Source of the DNA: Gorsachius magnificus
Lineage: Eukaryota > Chordata > Aves > Pelecaniformes > Ardeidae
Length of the DNA: 64,000 bases
Direction of reading: 5' to 3'
Assembly (NCBI GenBank): GCA_034008185.1
Contig: CM067082.1
Coordinates: forward strand, 13,686,984-13,750,983
Positions 25,801 to 39,366 of this stretch are shown one piece after another. The stretch's first letter is position 1, and the number at the start of each line of letters is the position of its first letter. Made by a program: the position numbers and the translations under genes. The notes beneath the pieces are model-generated. The model did not search any database. It saw only the letters and a program-made list of their open reading frames with translations, and was not told the DNA's origin.

Positions 25801-26895
25801 AAGCCCGAGCAGCACTGAACACTTGGGAAAACTTATCCTTTTCCCTCCCCTCGGCTGCAGGATGAACAGCAAGTCTGCAGTCACACAGAAGAAATCTCCT
25901 CACCCCTTCCCACTTGGGAACCACTGGCACGATCCAAAGCCTAAGCCTGGCTTCCAGGTCTGAGACAAAGGGAGAAATGAAGGCTTTTGGCTAAGCCTCA
26001 CCTCTCCTGACTAAGTTTCTCCTGCTCTCCAACCAACTTCTCTCCATCTCTATTCTTCAGTTACAGCAGTATTCCCTCCCCCCGCCCCCTTTTTAAAAAT
26101 AAAGTGGCCTGTCCAACATTTCCAGACGGTTGCCTGACATGCACAGGGGAAATGTGCATTGATTTGGTGAAGAGTGCACTGTTTAGAGAGGTGGTTTTTC
26201 TGGTGACAAGTACAAGTGATGATTTCAGCCTCTGAGCGCTGCCCCAGCTGGAGCTGAATCCCTCGCCCCACCTAAGAGCAAGGGGGCTGCACCACTGCTG
26301 CGTTTTGCAAAGCCATCACTGTACGTAGTGCTGGCACTCATAGAACACACCACTGTCAGAGCCTTTCTTTGCTTCAACAGAAGGTGTTTGCAAATTCACT
26401 GCTCAAGCTTCAAGTAACAACAAAAAACCCCAAAACCTGAAGCCCCCAAACCCATCTAAATCTTACCCAATAGAGAACAGTCCACTGAAACAACTGTGTC
26501 CTTTATAGTTACACATCCAGAAGCTTTGACAAACCAGTTCATTTTTCCAAGCTACTTTTCCCCAAGTTTTTCCAACACATGAAAAGTGCTTCTCTACCCT
26601 CCATGCTCTCCTGGCAGACCTGCTGTGCCTCCGCAGCCCAACGCTGCGGCCTGCCCCAGGCATCCCCGAGGCCCCACCTGATCTGCAGCCAGCCCACCAA
26701 CCTGTCCTCACACACAGCGTCCTGGGGTGGGAGAGCAGCCACACCACCACAATACAGCTGCAGATGCTTTTCCTTGAGTGCATACAACCTGATGGAAACC
26801 CTCCCCCTGCATCCTCCCAGGGCTTGGTCCCCCATGAAGAGATGGCTCTGCCTTGCACTGCCCAGAGAACAAAATCCTGTCAAGGGGATCTTGCC

Positions 26896-26928
<33 letters not shown>

Positions 26929-29006
26929 TATTGCTGTTAAATAGCAGAAAAGAGATGCTGCCTTACAAAGGGGAGGTGGATTAAAGCCTAACAGGTAAAG
27001 CAAGTGCTGCTCGCAGCTCCCTGCCCTGCCTCTTTTTGCTCTTCAATGTCCCCAAGCTCACTGGAAGTGGCAAAGGCTCCCCAAACCAACACCATCCGTG
27101 ACCACTCATAACACAGCCCACCAGCACTTGGTCTAGGTTCCCTCTGCATGGGCATCAGCCGGAGCCACCCTGAACCACTGCTGCATCCCATGCTGCCACC
27201 CTCACAGGGGACAGCACCTCTGGGAGCAGCCATGGGCAAGTTTCACCTTCTGGGTACTGGTGGGCAAACAGAAAAAGGGAAATGGCAAAGAAGCCTCCAT
27301 TCCCCTCTCTCCATCAAATCTCTCACTGAACACCTGGTCCTGAAACATTCTGTAGGACAAAACTGCAAGGGGATGCGGAGAGTGGACATGCAGGAATTGA
27401 GCTCTCCCAGGTCTGGTTTCTCCCTGCATTTCTGAGTGGGATGTATTTTCTCAGTTAGCATTGCCCCACTGCAGCCATCTCACGCTCCCTAGTTCCTCAC
27501 TTGGGCTTCTGCCACGCAGTCAGAGCGGTAGGAGACAGGGAAATGGGAGTTTACAGTCTCCTTTGACTGCCGAGCAACAACTACATCTCGCTGCAATAAT
27601 TTCAGAGCCATCCGAGACCATACATGAGTTACCTGGGCAGCTTCCAAGCAGCCTGCTCTTGTTTGCTCTCTCTCACCCTCTTAACACAGCTATGATATAT
27701 CAGAGGCACCCGCAGACTGCATGCTGCCCTCAGCATCACTGCTTTGCTTTGACTTAACAACCCAGACAACATCTACCTGGGACTAGCGGTCCACCTTTGA
27801 AGAGCTGGAGCAGGTCCTTTTGTTTATTCCTTTTGTGGGAGCATCCACCACAGGCGTGCACTAAGACAAGGATTCAGTAGGACTGCACTCACCAAATTTC
27901 AACACTGCCTACTTAACAGAAAAACAAAAAAACAAGCAAATCTTGCTTTTGAGATAAGCAAAAAGCATTTCTAGTGTATGGATATACTTTGAGAGACACA
28001 GTATGTACACACGGCATCTTCCTGCTGAATTTTCTTCACCTAAATCAATATTTACTCTTCCCATCACTCCAGAGCCAACACAGCTGTAAAAAAAAAAAAA
28101 ACAACAAAAACCAAGGCGAGATCCCATCCTGTGCAATGCTTTGTATGTGACTGACAAAAAATAAACCCCACAGCTCAATTAGCAGGTCTCATGTGACAGT
28201 TTAAACACCAAGGAATTAGGAGAAAACGTTTGTTTTTCAAAGGGAGAATATAAGCTATGGACCTTACAGAGGGAGAATCGATACAAAACTTCATCATCTC
28301 AGATCCCTTTTCTCCCAGTAACTATACTCGTTGCCAGTATCCTTCGCAAAAGGCTGAAAGTAGGATTCCCTTTGCAGTTATTTTTGCCTACCTGTTTCTG
28401 AATGCTTGCTAGGTATTTATTAAGGTTTTTTTACCACATCTTTACCAAACACTGGTGGACTCGGTTTCTCTCCTGTTAACAAAACATAGCCCTTTCTTTT
28501 TTCAGGCTGATTTCAGTTTGGGGTTTTATTCTGCTCTAGCCCAAATAGATCTGTGTTGCTGTAACAGAAAACAGGCTGTAAGCCACTGAAATAAAAATGG
28601 AAACAAAACTCTGCTGATTTCCAAGTAACCATAGCTTTCCATCACCACAGAACAGGGTAAAAATGAGATGGGAGTTGGGCTGATTTTGAAAACCTCAAAA
28701 AAACCTCTTATTCAACCCCTCTGCTAAGAAAATTTACTTACAGAAAATCAGCGAAGTCCAGAGCAATGGCATCCAAACCCCCAATCCAGTTTTTAGCCCC
28801 GTTATCCAGCCTTCCACCAGCCCAGAAAAGCTGTCCTAGGAGCCCACACAGCACCAGGCACACAACCAGGGGCTCCAGTCAGTGCTTGCTGAGGCTGGTC
28901 TAGTGCAGCCCTGACTGCTCCACCTGGAAAGCTGCAAACCAGCCACAGCTGCTGGGAAATCACAGCCCAGGCCCTTTAGCAAAGGCCATAGTGCAGCTCC
29001 TTAAAT

Positions 29007-29061
29007 ATATACTTTTTAATATATACTTTATATTATATATATGTATATATAAAAAAAAAAA
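29007..29061. repeat. AT-rich simple repeat
   Basis: Two copies of AATATATACTTT are followed by TATATTATATATATGTATATAT and A12. Low-complexity sequence with no other signal. Confidence 0.85.
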
Positions 29062-32000
29062 ACCTCCTGGCTGAGCTGCTTTGGAGCAAGTTGAGGGCAT
29101 GCAAGTGTCTCCCATGGTGTAAAAGTTCCTCCAAAGTTATTTGACCAGATCAGGGAAGAGCTCAATATTGGATAGTTTTCTGTTTCGGTGACAGGGCTGG
29201 GGTGCTGTGCACACACACAAAAACAACCTCACGGTAAATCTGTGCTCTTCTTCCCTTTCAAAAGATGCAGGCTTTTTTCCTGAGGAATGCCTTGCCCTCA
29301 ACTCTCCAGCAAGATTTTGTTTTTCAATGGCTGGTAGAGCTTGGAAACAACAAACAAGCTTCAGATGGTGCTAATGGTCCATTCTGCTGACCATATTCTC
29401 AGCTAAATGCATTCATGTGGTTCATATCTGCTGTGAGATAATTATTCAGCCTATGTGGTAATCCAATGCTGACTTTATTTTGTGGGTTGCAAAGAGGTGC
29501 CAAAGGCACACAACTGGTTCCAAAAGACTGGATTTGCTTGCTGTAAATATTTCTTGATGTGTCTTTTAAAAAAAAACCAACAAACTAAAAAACCTTCCTT
29601 CTGTTTGAGCAAGCTTGGGTTTCTCATTTAAAGGAAAGTAGAAAAAAAACCCTACTCACAGCACTGCATTTCTTACATCCTGGGAATCTCAGTGCTTATA
29701 CCTCTCTGAAGGCGAGCAGAACCTCTGATACCTAAAAAAGAGGGAAAAGCTATGTAAGTCAGGGGGAAAAAAGGAGAAAACAGCAGCCATCCTTTCCACT
29801 CTCTGACTGACAATTTAGTTTTTTCCGCCAGCACCCAGGAATGCCAACTGACAGGAATTGCAGCAATTCCCTTTCCCACTGACCGCCACTGACAGACGCA
29901 GAATTTGAAAGATTTGGTGCTCCAGCCCTGTTACAGTAACACGACAAATGTTGGGGGCCTCCTGGGGAAAAAAAAATCCACATTTCTTAGGCCAAGCAGA
30001 CAGTGGAGAGCACTCACACACTGATGTCCAAAGATACCACTGCTGCGGTTTGGACTGGAAATACCCACAAAACATCTGCTGCAGCAGACATGTACCAGAA
30101 CAAGCTTTGTTTGGCTACTGGGAACTTCGACAAAATAACATCACAATTGCCTTTCTCCTCCTTAAAGGGACTCACCTGCTGTGTCCCAAAGCTAAAGTTG
30201 GCTTTCTTCCTTTTTGATTTTTTTTTTTCCCCCTAAAGAAATGGGAGAGGAAGGTTTAGCTTCAGCAGCTGCAAGAGCAGCACTGATATAAAAAATTTCC
30301 CCCTTTGGCAGCAGCTGTGCATGTGTGTGTATACACATCTGAGAAATGCCACGCCTGTGGGTCTGTGAAGAATAGGTAAAGGGAAAACAAATGGTCACAG
30401 GACTGCTCTGAGTAAAAGAAATACACGCAGCAAAACACCCTGCTAGTTGCTCAAGAAAAAAGGTAGAAGCTTATCGATTGTTTCAGCAGCACCAAGAACA
30501 CAACCTGCATTTTCAGCTCCAGCTGAAGTATTTGAGTTTGAAACTTCACACTCTTGTTATCCGGCCAGAGGAAGGTCAGCTGGCAAACCCCAAAGAAATC
30601 ACTCAGAGTCTTTTGCTCCTTCCCAGCAGGTTAGGAAGATTTTTTGTTGCTTCTTTTCAAAGGAGGATACAACTTGATTTTTCCTGAAAGAGCATCATGG
30701 CTACTGGAGGAGCCAGGAGGCCAGGAGCTGTTACACAACCAAAACCATTTTTAAGAGCTTAGAATAGAAGAAGCGGCATGTTTATTCATAGATAAAAGGG
30801 AAGCTGCTTCCCGCTTTGCTCCATCTCAGAGTAAGGCAAAAAAATGCCAGTTTCACTGAATTGTAAAAGAGAAATAAACATACAGGATAGCTGCAGATTT
30901 TGTGCTATTTACACCTCCACCCCTTTTTGGACTTGGCAGGCCGCCTTCTGCTGCCCTTCCTCCCTCTTTTGGGTCAAATTCCCCATTCTCCCAACCTAGG
31001 CTGCAAGCCTAGGGCTGAGCAGTTTCTGTATTTAAATGGGCTTAAGTCCAGTTATCTTACACCAAATGCACTGTCTGAAATCTTGTATTTTTAGTTCCGT
31101 GTCCGGTGTGCAAAAGTGACCCTACATCTTGCCAACAAGGACCAAAACCACCCCTACGAATAAAACACTTCTGAAGAACAACAAAATTTCCTATACTGCA
31201 ACACAACCCTGTCTTTACCCCAATCTCTAACCTCTGCTTATAAAGTTAATTGAAATAAATACATATGTATGGTGCCGTTGCTTCTTAGGACTGTATTATG
31301 AGCCTCACAATTTTTGGTGCTTTTCCTGAAGACCCAGCTGGTGAAATTTCTGCAAGGATCCCCACTTTAGGAAACATAAAGCAGGAAGAAATCTCCAGGG
31401 TTATTAAATCCAGTCCCTTGCTGTTGTACTCATACCGCACAATCCTCTTCAGAAAGTATGCAAAAAGTTTCTACCCCTTGTGGCTACGAGAATATGATTT
31501 GGGTTTAACGCGACAGCTCAGAAGCAAGTTGGTAATATACACACATACACGTACACATATATATTTCAGATCTTTTAAACAATGCCATGGTTCCAGGAGA
31601 TCTGCTACTGCTTTTGAAAGCCTGGAGTTAGGCAAGAGTGAAATGAAGGAGTCACAAACATGTTTTATACAGAAATGCCAAATTTTTGCCAACGGGTAGG
31701 TAATTACCAATGAAAAGAAAATGGGTCTTGCCCCAGTTTGTTCGTCCTGAGCATCCCTGCATGGGCAGCTCTTGAGCAGCCTCCCATGCGGGCACACTTA
31801 CTCCAAGCCAGCTCAAGGAAGGAGCAGAATCTCTCCTTGGCACAAAGCATCACTTCCCTGAAATGCATCAGGGATCAGGCGAATTCAGACCAGACCTCCC
31901 CACTCCACAGGAGGGCGGGCATTCCTGCAGGCATCATGTCCTCACCTACACCAGCTGTGCCACGCAAACACCTGCACAGCCACGGACAGGAGCTGGAGAG

Positions 32001-34873
32001 ATTTGTATCTGCTGGCTCCTGCACGGCGTCCTGGTGAGTACACGCACAGAACAGGTGACGGTGATTTATGAGTTACCACACACCTCCTGGTTCACAGGAA
32101 TTGCCTCCGTGTGTGTGTACGTAGCCTGCAGCACAGAGGCTAACTCCAGCTACCCCAGCCCACCCTTCATTCTCTGCACACCGAGGGAGGAGACTCAGCC
32201 ACCAGCCGTTGCATTATTCTAGATGCTTTCCAAAAAAAAGTAACATCTTATAGCAAAACAAAACAAAATAAACAAAAATATTTTTAAAATACTTTTTTAA
32301 AGTACGTAACTTGATAAACACTAGCACTCCGCAGGGCTTCTGCAACCCAAACACTACTGCACTAACCACCTGAAAATGGGATTACTTTGCTTTGTTTGCC
32401 ATGACATTTCTTGCAAAAAACAGATCGTTGAGGTATCTTTAGTGAGCTAAAATGTAAATCTTGAGCTGGTGTTAGGGCAGGGAAGAGAAATAACGGTACT
32501 TTTTAGATGCTTGACAGAAAAGTTCCTTTGAGACTCTTTCAACCTACGGAAATGATCAATTTTGCAAAAGAACATTTTACAGACAGAAATGGAGTTGGGA
32601 GCCCTGAAAGCACTTGTTTTCCCTAGCTGTGCTCGAGACGAAGAAAAATAAAACCCAAACTCCTCCCGACCTCTTCTCTTGAAAGATGCCCACTTGGTGG
32701 CTTAAACCCTGCTGCCGGTCAGCTGAAAGCATTGCCGCGGAGCAGGTCATGCCTGCAACGCCAACCCTCAGCAGCCCCAGGAGGCTTTGATGTCTCCCCC
32801 TGGCACTGCTGGTGACCCATCCCCATCGCCCCAGTGTCCCAACGCCCAAAATTCGGTGGGACAGGCAATAGGTTGGGGCCACTTTTCCTTCATCAACCTA
32901 ATGAGCCCCAGGATGCTGCTTTCCTCTGCTGCTGGCTCTGCGAGGCAGGAATACAGCGAGGCTGGGGTGTGGGCTCGTCCCCACTCCTCACCCCTCGCAT
33001 TTGTATTGTACTAGGCATTTATTAACCTCTCAGTCTAGTTTATACCTAGATTTCCCTAAAAGCTACCATGATCAAAATTACCACCTTAGCGATCTGAATT
33101 ACATCTAACGCCAGACTAGAAATGCCTTCTATTGAATTAAATATGCACAGCTGTGTTGGAAATGGGGGGTTTGCAGCCTGTAGATTGCAGACTGTTATTA
33201 CAGCAAGATTAGCAGATACAAGCGTTCCTGAAAGCTGTCTGTATCCACACGCTGAAACTCCCAGTTATCCTGGTGGATCCTGAGCACCCCAACAGCTCCT
33301 GGCTGTCGGTCCGGTCCTCGTTAAACATTTACCAAACCTGGCAGACTTCAGTGCAAGGGAGTAATGTGCTCAAGAGCATCCTTCAACAGCTTTTTATGAA
33401 GCTAATAAAATTAACCCATCCTTGCCCCCGTCTCTACGATAAATGCATAAAACAATCCAGAGTTTGCATTAAATACCTAAATATGCAGCTAAAAAGCCAT
33501 TAAAAAACCCCGAAGGCTGCCAGCAGCTCCTGGCACTGCAGAGGCAGGGTAGGGGGCTCCTGCCAAGGGTCGTCTTCTCCACCTCAGCAGTGTGGCAGCT
33601 GCTCACATGAGGTCTTAATCCACACTGCATCACTGGTACCCAGGAGCAGAAACCGTCCCAGGGAGTCACTCCAAGGCCGCGGCACGCTGTAGCTCTGCAG
33701 CATTCACTTCCCCCAGGAACGCTTCTATAAACCACAAGAATGGACCAAGCCCCTATTTGCAAGGCCTTCTTAATGTCACAAGCTGGGTTTGGAGATATGC
33801 AGAAGCATAAAAATAAGCAAAGAGTAAATAACAGCAAAGTAAGAGCAAATAAGAGCAGACAGCAAATAAGCTGACTGAAAAAAAAAAAAAATTTTTCTAG
33901 GTTTAGGCAGATTTTCACTGTTACTGCAGCACTGTCACAGAAATTATTCCCCCTCTCTTACAGCTTTGTAAGATTTCAGAAAACATGTTCTCTATCGGGA
34001 TGAAACCAATCTCCTCACATCCTGCCAGGGAGAAGCACGGAAGTGATGCTCCACGGCAGCGGACGGCTGAGCCAGGCAGCCACTGAGGCCACCGCCGCCC
34101 GACCACTGCTGCTGGGGCATGGCTCCGATCCCTCAGACGCAGGCTGCCCATCCATAGCTGTGCTTGATGCCGGTAAGAAGATGAGGCTGGCGTCGGCTGC
34201 ATGGTGAGGCAGGGGCTGGTGAGGGTCCTGGCCTGGCTCCCTTGGCACTGGACAGACAGACAGACCCCAACTCCCTGCCACTTCTCATCTCAGTGCTTTC
34301 TTAAAATATATGCAAACAAACAACAGTGTTAACCGCCATGGCCCCAGTGGGGGATGTGTGTGTGATCCTCCGTGTCTCCGCTCAGGCCATCCAGCCTTCC
34401 CACACCTCACTTTCTGTTGTTAAGCCCAGTTCATTGGGAACCACAGCACTGAACCAAAATGAAAGAGAATGGGAAAGCATTGCTCAAAGCGGATTATATT
34501 TACTTCTCAACACATCCCCCAGCTGCAGATGTCAGCACAGAGAAAGGTATATTACTTTCTTTCCTATCTCCGTAACTGTTCCTAGTTTCCTTCAGCAAAT
34601 CAAAGTGTTTTCTTGAAGGGTGAGAAATCTCAGTCTCATATACTATTTTAAATTGGCAGCGAGGGCTTTAAAGCAAGGAGAAGTGTGTTTGATCACATAA
34701 GAAAATTCAACCAGAGAGGGAACGATGTCCTGTAGGGTTCTGGCCAACAGAAAGTTCATCATTAATTTACTTGGCTTTTTGCAGAGTTAAACTATTTCAC
34801 ATTATTCTTCTTAAACCTTGCATTTCAGACTGTCACCCTCTGGTTAGTTGCCTACTTGCCCATAGTAATAAAC

Positions 34874-34938
34874 GTGTTGGAAAACAGTTGTCAGACCCTC
34901 CTCTGCCAGAAGCATGATTGATAACTGTTTTCCAACAC
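34874..34938 (+). repeat. Near-perfect hairpin, 20-bp arms and 25-nt loop
   Basis: GTGTTGGAAAACAGTTGTCA (34874-34893) pairs with TGATAACTGTTTTCCAACAC (34919-34938). All 20 positions pair if the plus strand is transcribed: 19 Watson-Crick and one G-U. The minus-strand transcript would instead have an A-C mismatch. The loop is GACCCTCCTCTGCCAGAAGCATGAT. Pairing stops at once outside the arms. It could be a miRNA-like precursor, a small palindromic transposon remnant or another structured element. I do not recognise it as a known miRNA. Confidence 0.85.
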
Positions 34939-37900
34939 AGCGGTTGCTAGAGTAGCACTGTTGTAGGACGCTTTTGCTGCCCAACATACATACAGCAGTA
35001 ACTTTTATTTTTGAACAACCGAGCTGTGGACTGTTCATCTGCTAATTAATTTCCAACACCGTGGGATGTCCAGTCCCTGGGTTCAGATCCATCCAGGTGT
35101 CATCCTACAATTTTGCTGAAGAGACATGGTGTACATTGTACACAGGGGACACGGACAAGAATCGCACATTGCTTTCTTTCCCCCCCAAACACCCAAGCTC
35201 ATAACAACAGCAGTGCTATAGAGGAAAAGACCAACAGAGAGAGAGAACTGAAGCGAACACAAGAAAAAAAACGCTAACCCACATCAGTCCCCATGGCCTA
35301 AACGCAATTTGGAAAAGGTGGGGATCATCATTTGAGACTGCCTATAGGAGGTATCACACAGGCAGGTACAGCAAATGATGCGAGCAGCAGCCCATCAGCA
35401 TCTCTTTACATGTACACAATGCTATTTAACCTAGACTGGAGCCAGAAACATCTCTAGCTATTTTCACCGCTTAGATCCACTGTCAGAGTGACACAATTTA
35501 AAGCCTCCCAGTACCGCTGTTAGGTTTGGCCCGGTCTCTCCAGTTTCAGCCTGATTTCCTTACCACATGACACAGCCCAACAGCAGACACTCTTTTCTCC
35601 TGCTCTTAATTCATTCCCTCTTTTGTTTCCCTCAACCCTCAAGCTGAAATAAAAAAACCCCCAACAACTTAAAAGGGAAAAAAAAAAAAAGACTGATCAA
35701 GGCCAGCCAGTGACTACATTTTGTTGTTATAAAAATAAATACAAGAGGAAGGGGTTTCCCTTTTCCGGCTGTTTAGACCATTCCTACTTTTGGCTGTAAG
35801 CACCGACGTGTTTGCAAATTCCTGCCAAACACAGCAGCCGTCAGTGCAAAAGTGGTACAAGAAACGAAATGCGCACAGGGTGTAAATATAAAGCAAGAAA
35901 TCACTTCACTCCGTTTAAAGAACGGTGTTTGTGTTCCATTCACTCTTGAAGACCAGTGATGCTAGGTGTTACTGAGTCTCTCATTTTCAGTAAGAGCATC
36001 CATGTGTCTGTATCTGGAAAGTTAAGTGAGATGCACCTGGGTTAGCAGCCCTTGCATTCGTGCTAGGTGACCTACTTTCAGCTACAAGTAATCAAGGAGC
36101 CACAAAGAGACTGGAGGAAAGGTTGCCCAGAGTCCCCTATATGTTGCTATACGGTCCTGCCTGCTGCTGCGCTTCATCTGCTTTCCTTACTGCAAACTCC
36201 CGAAGTCATCCCTTTGGGGCGAGCATCTCCTGCGGCACGTGCCTGGCTGCCGCGCCTGCTCCCCAGCTGCACAGCCGCAGCACTTCAGTCCTGCTCCATG
36301 CTCCAGCAAACACAGCTGAAAGGGGAAAAGTCTGCATACACCGAGCACTGAAAAACAGCGTCCGACCCTGAGGACTGGAAAGGCTTGTGGAAATCCCCAT
36401 GAAGCAGTTGCTTTTGTGGCCTCTTCTCCCTATCCTGGGGATAGCCAGCACAGCCTGGGCACTGCATCTGCTTATTCTGTTAAGAACCAGTAACTTTGGG
36501 CCCATCCTTCCCCTCCAGCTAGACTTTTTTTTAAGGCCAAGAATACAAAGGGATGGAACAAAACTTTCTTCTTACAGCCTGCCAGTCTCGTGGTCCCACA
36601 AATCTGTCCTATCAATTTATCGCCTCCACTGTCGCGATGCCTGCATTGCACGCTGATTTGTACGCCTCCGGGTCCACAGCCCTAAATAGCCTGCGATGTT
36701 TTTGGAAGCCAAAGCAATACAAGTTCAGACACTGAATGTCTGATTCCTGCGATCCAAGTGCTGTATTTGAATCAAATTAAGACTTGTCTCCTACTTGTAT
36801 TGGAATACATCTTTAGCAGCAGATGCTTTTTACAACTTTCTACCTGATTCAGGATCCAGGCCATAATCACATTTCTGAGAGCGAATCCTGCTACCACTTG
36901 GATAGACCTTCATCACTCCAGTAGGAGCAGGTCTGAACCAAGGAAGATAAAGTGCAATTCACATCCTACTGTGAAGAGCTGTTCAGGAGAAATGCACTTT
37001 CACCCTTTAAAAATCAGACAAAACCAGATTTCATACAAAATTTATCCTATCCTTCCACATAACCAGCAACATGACATTAATTTCTTCCATCTCACGATAT
37101 ATTTAATGAGGGGGAAAAAAAAAGGTTCACGTGCACACCCCTTTTTCCAGTGCTCCTTGTTATTCTTCCAGAACAATTCTTCAAAGCTGCTGAGATCACT
37201 GTATGTTACCTCCTTTTTGAAGGATCAGATACCTTGCATCAAAAAGCATGCAGGAAAAGTTCTAGGGCATGAAACCAATTTTTGCGCACTTTTATCTGGG
37301 TCAGCTTTTCTATTGATTCTGCAAATACCCTATCATTTTTCTTAAAGCTAAGGTTTTTTTAGTTTAAAAAGAAGAAAAAGAGAACATCAGAACTTAAGTC
37401 AAACATCCATCTGAGCCAAGGATTAGTTTTGTTGGATGACTTCAAATCAAAAAGGTAGATTTTTTTTTAATAATGAAGTCTAACTAATGGTGAAATACCA
37501 TCTGGATTCATTTCTAAATTCAGTAAATGCCCTCTTCCCATACTGCTTCTGTTTTTATTAAATACTATTTAACATCTTTGCTGTTAGGTGTACAAAACTT
37601 AAGACAGTTGACAGCATCTAGGAAAGCTAACGTGAGACAAACACATTAAAAACATACACGTTTTACCATGAATTCACCCCTCCCTTTCTCTGCCGCTGTG
37701 CCAAGTTTTCCTCCATGGTTATGAACTCTTTGGCACAGCCTCCAGCTTTGCTTTATGTCATTTCATCAACCCCAATGTGTGTCTTGGGGCACTCTGAAAT
37801 AGAAATAATAAGTAAGAATGGGCCTCGGGTGACAAAAGGCTGGACTCTGTTTTAGGAGACTTGCTGCAGACATCTTAAAGGTCTCACATCAACTTCACCT

Positions 37901-38017
37901 GTACACACAGGTGGGAAATGAAGAAAGGACACTTCTAGGAGGATGCCTACCAAGAGGTGACAGTTTGTAGAAGGAACGACTCAGAAAATTTGCTTGCAAC
38001 TCCAGATGACAGCAGAA

Positions 38018-38140
38018 AAAAAATATATAAATTTATAAAAAATATATAAATTTATAAAACATAATAATTATAATTTAATAGTATAAAATATTATATTTAT
38101 AAAACATAATAATTATAATTTATAAAAAATATATAAATAG
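38018..38140. repeat. AT-rich low-complexity tract with internal duplication
   Basis: ATATATAAATTTATAAAA and CATAATAATTATAATTTA each occur twice, so the tract is built of local duplications. It has almost no G or C. It sits directly upstream of the truncated CR1, at its insertion point. Confidence 0.9.
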
Positions 38141-38159
38141 TTGGAAATTCTAGTTAGCT

Positions 38160-39366
38160 TTTGGTGAAAACCTAGTGACTTCCTATGATGGTGTGACAAC
38201 AACAGTGGACAAAGGTAAACCAATGGATGTCATCTATCTGGACTTCTGCAAAGCCTTTGACACGGTCCCCCACAACATCCTTCTCTCTAAATTGGGGAGC
38301 TACGGATTTGATGGGTGGACTGTTCGGTGGATAAGGAACTGGCTGGATGGTCGCATCCAGAGGGTAGTGGTCAATGGCTCGATGTCCGGATGGAGACCGG
38401 TGACGAGTGGTGTCCCTCAGGGGTCCGTACTGGGACTGGTGCTGTTTAACGTTTTCATCAATGACTTAGACAGCGAGATCGAGTGCACCCTCAGCAAGTT
38501 TGCGGATGACACCAAACTGAGTGGTGCGGTTGACACACCAGAAGGACGGGATGTCATCCAAAGAGACCTGGACAGGCTGGAGAGGTGGGCCTGTGTGAAC
38601 CTCATGAGGTTCAACAAGGCTGAGTGCAAGGTCCTGCACCTGGGTTGGGGTAACACCCACTATCAGTACAGGCTGGGGGAAGAAAGGATCGAGGGCAACC
38701 CTGCCGAGAGGGACTTGGGGGTGCTGGTGGATGAAAAGCTGGACATGAGTCGGCAATGTGCGCTGGCAGCCCAGAAGGCCAACCATACCCTGGGCTGCAT
38801 CAGGAGAAGCGTGGCCAGCAGGTCGAGGGAGGTGATTCTGCCCCTCTACTCTGCTCTGGTGAGACCTCACCTGGAGCCCTGCATCCAGCTCTGGAGCCCT
38901 CAGCACAAGAAGGACATGGACTGTTGGAGCGGAAAACCGGGCTGGACACCTCTCCGGACAGCTGAGAGAGTTGGGGTTGTTCAGCCTGGAGAAGAGAAGG
39001 CTGCGGAGAGACCTGATTGCGGCCTTTCAGTACCTAAAGGGGGCCTATAGGAAAGATGGGGAAAATCTTTTTAGTAGGGCCAGCTGTGAGAGGACAAGGG
39101 GTAATGGTTTTAAACTAAAACAGGGTAGGTTTAGACTAGATATAAGGAAGAAATTCTTTACAACAAGGGTGGTAAAACACTGGAAGGGGTTGCCCAGAGA
39201 GGTAGTGGAGGCCCCATCCCTGGAAACATTGAAGGCCAGGTTGGACGGGGCTCTGAGCAACCTGATCTGGTTAGCGGTGTCCCTGCTCACTGCAGGGGGG
39301 CTGGACTAGAGGACCTCTAGGGGTCCCTTCCAACCCAAAACATTCTATGATTTTATGATTCTATGA
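38160..39366 (+). mobile_element. CR1 LINE, 5'-truncated, with RT and intact 3' end
   Basis: About 1.2 kb of CR1 in sense orientation, from within the reverse transcriptase through the 3' UTR to an ATTCTATGATTTTATGATTCTATG tail. CR1 tails are short tandem octamers rather than poly(A), which is seen here. The element starts inside RT, as most CR1 copies do. The exact 5' boundary is uncertain by about 15 bp because it abuts AT-rich DNA. Confidence 0.95.
38175..39309 (+). pseudogene. CR1 ORF2 C-terminal fragment (reverse transcriptase)
   Basis: The first open segment (38175-39050, 291 codons) has the RT palm motifs of LINEs: [16 protein letters not shown] (motif A), [10 protein letters not shown] (motif B) and KFADDTKL (motif C, with the catalytic Asp pair intact). 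Near 38930 the frame is lost. The domain resumes in another frame at about 38971 with [20 protein letters not shown] and continues to 39309. Some sequence expected between GACATGGAC and the GLFSLEK block is missing, so a small deletion accompanies the frameshift. The endonuclease and ORF1 are absent. Target-primed reverse transcription is the family's activity; this copy is dead. Confidence 0.93.

Larger units (their letters stand above)
20086..38017. other. Non-coding DNA, no gene recognised
   Basis: No frame has recognisable domains. The block holds short A, T and C homopolymers (C-runs at 20603-20619, 26 A at 26902-26927), an AT-rich simple tract near 29.0 kb and possible MIR scraps near 22.83 and 23.27 kb. 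The only strong structure is the hairpin at 34874-34938. The DNA looks like ordinary intronic or intergenic sequence. Confidence 0.6.

Noticed and set aside
26463..27003. Overlapping frames of 121-154 codons on both strands
   Set aside because: They run through a 26-base A tract, have no recognisable domain and overlap each other on opposite strands.
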